This document shows positions 61,561 to 64,000 of a DNA stretch of 64,000 nt, piece after piece (within the stretch, counting starts at the first letter, position 1; each line of letters opens with the position of its first letter). The translations under genes and the position numbers were made by a program. The notes under the pieces were generated by a model. The model did not search any database. It saw nothing but the letters and a program-made list of their open reading frames with translations, and had not been told where the DNA came from. This stretch comes from Rhizobacter sp. (GTDB lineage: Bacteria > Pseudomonadota > Gammaproteobacteria > Burkholderiales > Burkholderiaceae_C), in contig JAMLIM010000001.1 of NCBI GenBank assembly GCA_023954175.1, positions 62,001 through 126,000 of the forward strand, given 5' to 3'.

Positions 61561-63100
61561 ACCGAAGTCTCGCATGTGTGGGCGGCGTCGCGCCCGATAC
61601 CCGCAGTCTCAATGCGGCCAGCGCCGCCTCGACCGTGGCCTCCTCACCCACATCGGCCCAGACCGTCGCCACCCGCTCGCGCGGCACCGACGCGCGCAGA
61701 TGCGGCTCGCGCGCGCCGAGCAGACGCTCCCGCGTCCAGCGCTGGCCAAGGCGGAAGGCGCAGCCGCCCTCGCTGCAACCGGTGACGAGCACGCCGTCGA
61801 CGCCGCCACGCAAGGCGTATTCGATGAACGACGGCGGCAGCATGCCGGTGCAGATCAGGCTGAACGCTGCAACGTCGGGGGCACCAAGGCGGGCAACGTT
61901 CGCGCCCTGGTCGCAGCCGAAGACGACCCACTTCGGCGCCCCGGCGGGCATGCGTTCGAGTGCCGCCTCCATGCGCTCACGCAACGCGTTGATCGGCGAT
62001 TGCGGCATGTCGATGCCGGTGACGAGTTTGGCGCTCTTGCGAAACGGTGTCGATGACGGGCACGCGCCGACGCAGATGCCGCAGCTCGCGCACAGATCGG
62101 CATCCACCTGCGCCATCTGGTATCCGATGCGCCGGTTCGGGTGCGGGATCATCGTGATCGCGGTGTAGGGGCAATCGTCGAAGCACCGCCTGCAACCGCT
62201 GCAGTTGGCCGGGTCGACTTCGGCCACCGGCGCCGCGGCCGGCTGCGGGATGAAAGGCAGCGCAAAGAGCGCGACGAGCGTCAGCGCGAGCAGCAGCCAC
62301 ACCGCGCCCGCGGATGTGGCGTAGACCAGCGGATGGATGAAGAGCAGCCACCAGTCGAGCGCGAGCGCCCCCGGCGCGACCGCAAGATCGGCCGGCCCCT
62401 GGCTCAGCACCGGCAGCGCGAATGCGAGTGCGATGAGCATTGCCGTCGCGGCGATCGCGAGCCGCCGCGGCGGAAAGACCTCGGCATGCGCCACGCGCTG
62501 GATGTGAAACCACATCGCGAACACGATCAGCAGCGGCACGCCCAGGTGGACGAACACGAAGAGCGAGAACAGCCGATCGCTGACGCTCGCGACGCCAAGG
62601 AAGTTGCGCGTCAGTGGCGACGCGAAGAACGGCAGCCAGTCGATGAACTCCGCGGTGGCGATGGCGGAAAACTGGCCGAGCTTGTCCCAGTTCAGCCAGA
62701 AGCCGCCGATCGCCGAGGCAAAGGCGAGCGGCAGCAGCGGCACGCCGGTCAGCCACGAGAAGCGGCGAAACCCGCTGTAGCGGCCGAGCAGCCATTCGCG
62801 CAGCAGGTGCGCGAGCATCGTGACGACGAACGCGTCGGCCGCATAACGGTGCAGGCTGCGCAGCCAGCCGCCGAGGAACCACTGATCGCGGGAGAGGGCG
62901 TCGATCGAGCCGTACGCCCCGGTGGCCGACGTGTCGAGCACCGCGTAGACATAGATGCCGCTGATCGCGAGCAGCCAGAAGCACAGGAAGGCGAGCGCGC
63001 CGAGGTGGCGCAGCGGATTGAGCGTGCCGCCGCCAACGACGCGGTCGAGTGCACCCTCGGCGCGCTGCCACAGCGCACCGCCGCGCTCGCGCAGATTCAT
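61553..63100 (-). CDS. Cytochrome b fused to two [4Fe-4S] clusters and an MvhD-like domain
   Basis: A 515-residue fusion. Residues about 20-290 are cytochrome b with His84/His98 and His185/His199 (RSLHRYAADAFVVTMLAHLL). Residues about 298-350 carry two CxxCxxCxxxC clusters (CSGCRRCFDDCP, CASCGICVGACP). Residues about 390-500 resemble the MvhD/FrhD [2Fe-2S] subunit of hydrogenase-heterodisulfide reductase systems: WVVFGCDQGANVARL, FSLICTGMLPPSFIEYALRG, GVLVTGCSEGGCAFRLGQRW (Cys396, 417, 442, 447). It would link low-potential clusters to the quinone pool. It overlaps the SCO gene by 4 bp. Confidence 0.88.
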   Translation of the reverse strand: MNLRERGGALWQRAEGALDRVVGGGTLNPLRHLGALAFLCFWLLAISGIYVYAVLDTSATGAYGSIDALSRDQWFLGGWLRSLHRYAADAFVVTMLAHLLREWLLGRYSGFRRFSWLTGVPLLPLAFASAIGGFWLNWDKLGQFSAIATAEFIDWLPFFASPLTRNFLGVASVSDRLFSLFVFVHLGVPLLIVFAMWFHIQRVAHAEVFPPRRLAIAATAMLIALAFALPVLSQGPADLAVAPGALALDWWLLFIHPLVYATSAGAVWLLLALTLVALFALPFIPQPAAAPVAEVDPANCSGCRRCFDDCPYTAITMIPHPNRRIGYQMAQVDADLCASCGICVGACPSSTPFRKSAKLVTGIDMPQSPINALRERMEAALERMPAGAPKWVVFGCDQGANVARLGAPDVAAFSLICTGMLPPSFIEYALRGGVDGVLVTGCSEGGCAFRLGQRWTRERLLGAREPHLRASVPRERVATVWADVGEEATVEAALAALRLRVSGATPPTHARLRYG

Positions 63101-64000
63101 CGCTCGGCGCTCGCGCGCGGCGGCAGCGGCGCGCTGCCTGCGATCCGCGTGGCCGCGCTCTTCGCACGCCGCAGCCGTCGATTCGCAAGCAGTTCGCCGA
63201 TGAAGAACCAGATCATCGCGATGACAAAGGTGACGCCACCCGCGATCTCGAACGCGAGCGCATAGCTGACGCGGTATTCGCCGGTTGCCGGGTCATAGAT
63301 CGAGCACAGGATGCGCACCCGATCGACGAGATCGGCCAGGTCGAGCTGCTGCGGCAGCGGCTCGTTGCGAAGGAGTTGGCGGATCGGCTCGGCCAGTTGA
63401 TCCGCGCTGAAGTTTTCGCCATACACCTGACGGTAGATCCGGCCTTCACCGTCCACCACCGTCACCTGCAGCAGATGGTCGAAGCCCGATTGGCTGGGTG
63501 TGTAGGCGAAACCGAAGTCGCGCGTCAGCGCTTCGACAGCCGACGCATGCGGGCTCAGGAACTCCCAGTTCGCAAAGTTGATGCGCTGCTGCGCAGCGAA
63601 GGCCTTCATCGACGGCGGCGAATCCGCCGGCAGGTTGAAGCCGATGCTGACGATGTTGTACTGCCTCGGGTCCATGCTGCGGCCCATCCCATCGATCGCC
63701 GCGGCGATCGCGCGCGTGCTCGTCGGGCAGACCTGGAAGCATCCCGTGTACATGAAGTTCACGAGCAAGGGCTTGCCGCGGTAGTCGGCCAGGCGCACCG
63801 GCTTGCCTTCACGATCGAGCAGGGTGTAGTCGCCGATCTTCTTGCCGACGACGCCCTGGCTGATGCGCAATGCTTCGCCCGGGTCGAGCGTGGCACGCGA
63901 TGCGGGAGCGTCGTCGGCTCTGGCAGACCCGAACAGGCAGGCCAGCGAAATCGCGAGCAGGGTGACGAAACCCCGGCCACTGGGGACGGCGTGCGCCTTC
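63097..64000 (-). CDS. SCO1/SenC copper-chaperone protein, N-terminus cut by window edge
   Basis: Three hundred codons are visible and the start lies beyond the right edge. A signal peptide is readable in frame near 63900-63970 (GRGFVTLLAISLACLFGSAR, then ADD). The thioredoxin-like SCO domain has the copper motif GCFQVCPTS and the later His in GFDHLLQVTVVD. Unlike most SCO proteins it has a C-terminal transmembrane helix (AGGVTFVIAMIWFFIGELL). It is the first visible gene of the operon and probably metallates the oxidase copper site. Confidence 0.88.
   Translation of the reverse strand, partial: KAHAVPSGRGFVTLLAISLACLFGSARADDAPASRATLDPGEALRISQGVVGKKIGDYTLLDREGKPVRLADYRGKPLLVNFMYTGCFQVCPTSTRAIAAAIDGMGRSMDPRQYNIVSIGFNLPADSPPSMKAFAAQQRINFANWEFLSPHASAVEALTRDFGFAYTPSQSGFDHLLQVTVVDGEGRIYRQVYGENFSADQLAEPIRQLLRNEPLPQQLDLADLVDRVRILCSIYDPATGEYRVSYALAFEIAGGVTFVIAMIWFFIGELLANRRLRRAKSAATRIAGSAPLPPRASAER

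Noticed and set aside
63097..63870. SCO gene starting at the TTG at 63870
   Set aside because: The frame continues upstream to the window edge and encodes a clear signal peptide, so the true start lies outside the window.

Overview
The window reads as chromosomal DNA of a GC-rich, respiring betaproteobacterium that oxidises reduced sulfur and denitrifies. This is inferred from gene content and codon style: a soxYZAXB thiosulfate-oxidation operon, a clade I nosRZDFYLX nitrous oxide reductase cluster, a nitric-oxide-stress cluster (nsrR, hemerythrin, nnrS, DUF2249 proteins), and a betaproteobacterial-type enoyl-CoA hydratase/Pta remnant next to ackA. I see no rRNA, CRISPR array, insertion sequence or prophage. 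One tRNA is present (Ala, anticodon CGC).

Layout. 1-7.05 kb: sulfur metabolism. A leftward tusA-dsrE2-yeeE-(DUF3365-like) operon diverges from soxYZAXB and a periplasmic DsrE-like gene. 7.1-16.4 kb: leftward nosRZDFYLX, with an FNR/DNR-type class II promoter in front of nosR. 16.5-24.4 kb: a ferritin-like gene, a membrane protein, a MbcA/ParS-type antitoxin with a RES-domain toxin, rarD, a rubrerythrin / Fe-S oxidoreductase / DUF3501 trio, an alpha/beta hydrolase and tRNA-Ala. 24.4-36.5 kb: a tripartite export set (outer-membrane factor, HlyD-type adaptor, DUF3302 protein), ackA behind a truncated pta remnant, universal stress proteins, an Rnk-like regulator, a metallophosphoesterase, a PAS protein, a second hydrolase and a ceramidase-like membrane protein. 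36.7-46 kb: two adjacent giant proteins (1484 and 1593 residues) that I cannot assign to any family. 46-51.6 kb: the NO-response cluster (FmdE-like, ccoG, DUF2249, hemerythrin, nsrR, nnrS, DUF2249). 51.6-57.5 kb: leftward sufBCDSUT. 57.7-64 kb: a five-gene, translationally coupled leftward operon.

That last operon is the most striking part. It encodes a SCO-type copper protein, a cytochrome b fused to two [4Fe-4S] clusters and an MvhD-like domain, a small single-pass membrane protein, an atypical heme-copper oxidase subunit I (His-Asp where a His-His copper pair is expected, and no Tyr or Glu at the usual helix VI position), and a cytochrome b fused to a [2Fe-2S] ferredoxin and an FAD/NAD(P)H reductase module. 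It looks like an undescribed membrane electron-transfer system joining NAD(P)H or low-potential iron-sulfur carriers to an unusual O2- or NO-reducing centre.

Regulation ties parts together. Five 23-bp NsrR-type boxes were found by eye. Three of them sit within or over recognisable -35/-10 elements: upstream of DUF2249-ccoG-fmdE, of nnrS, and of the suf operon. This suggests that Fe-S repair is in the NO regulon along with the NO-handling genes. Function calls rest on motifs and context read from the sequence; no database search was possible.
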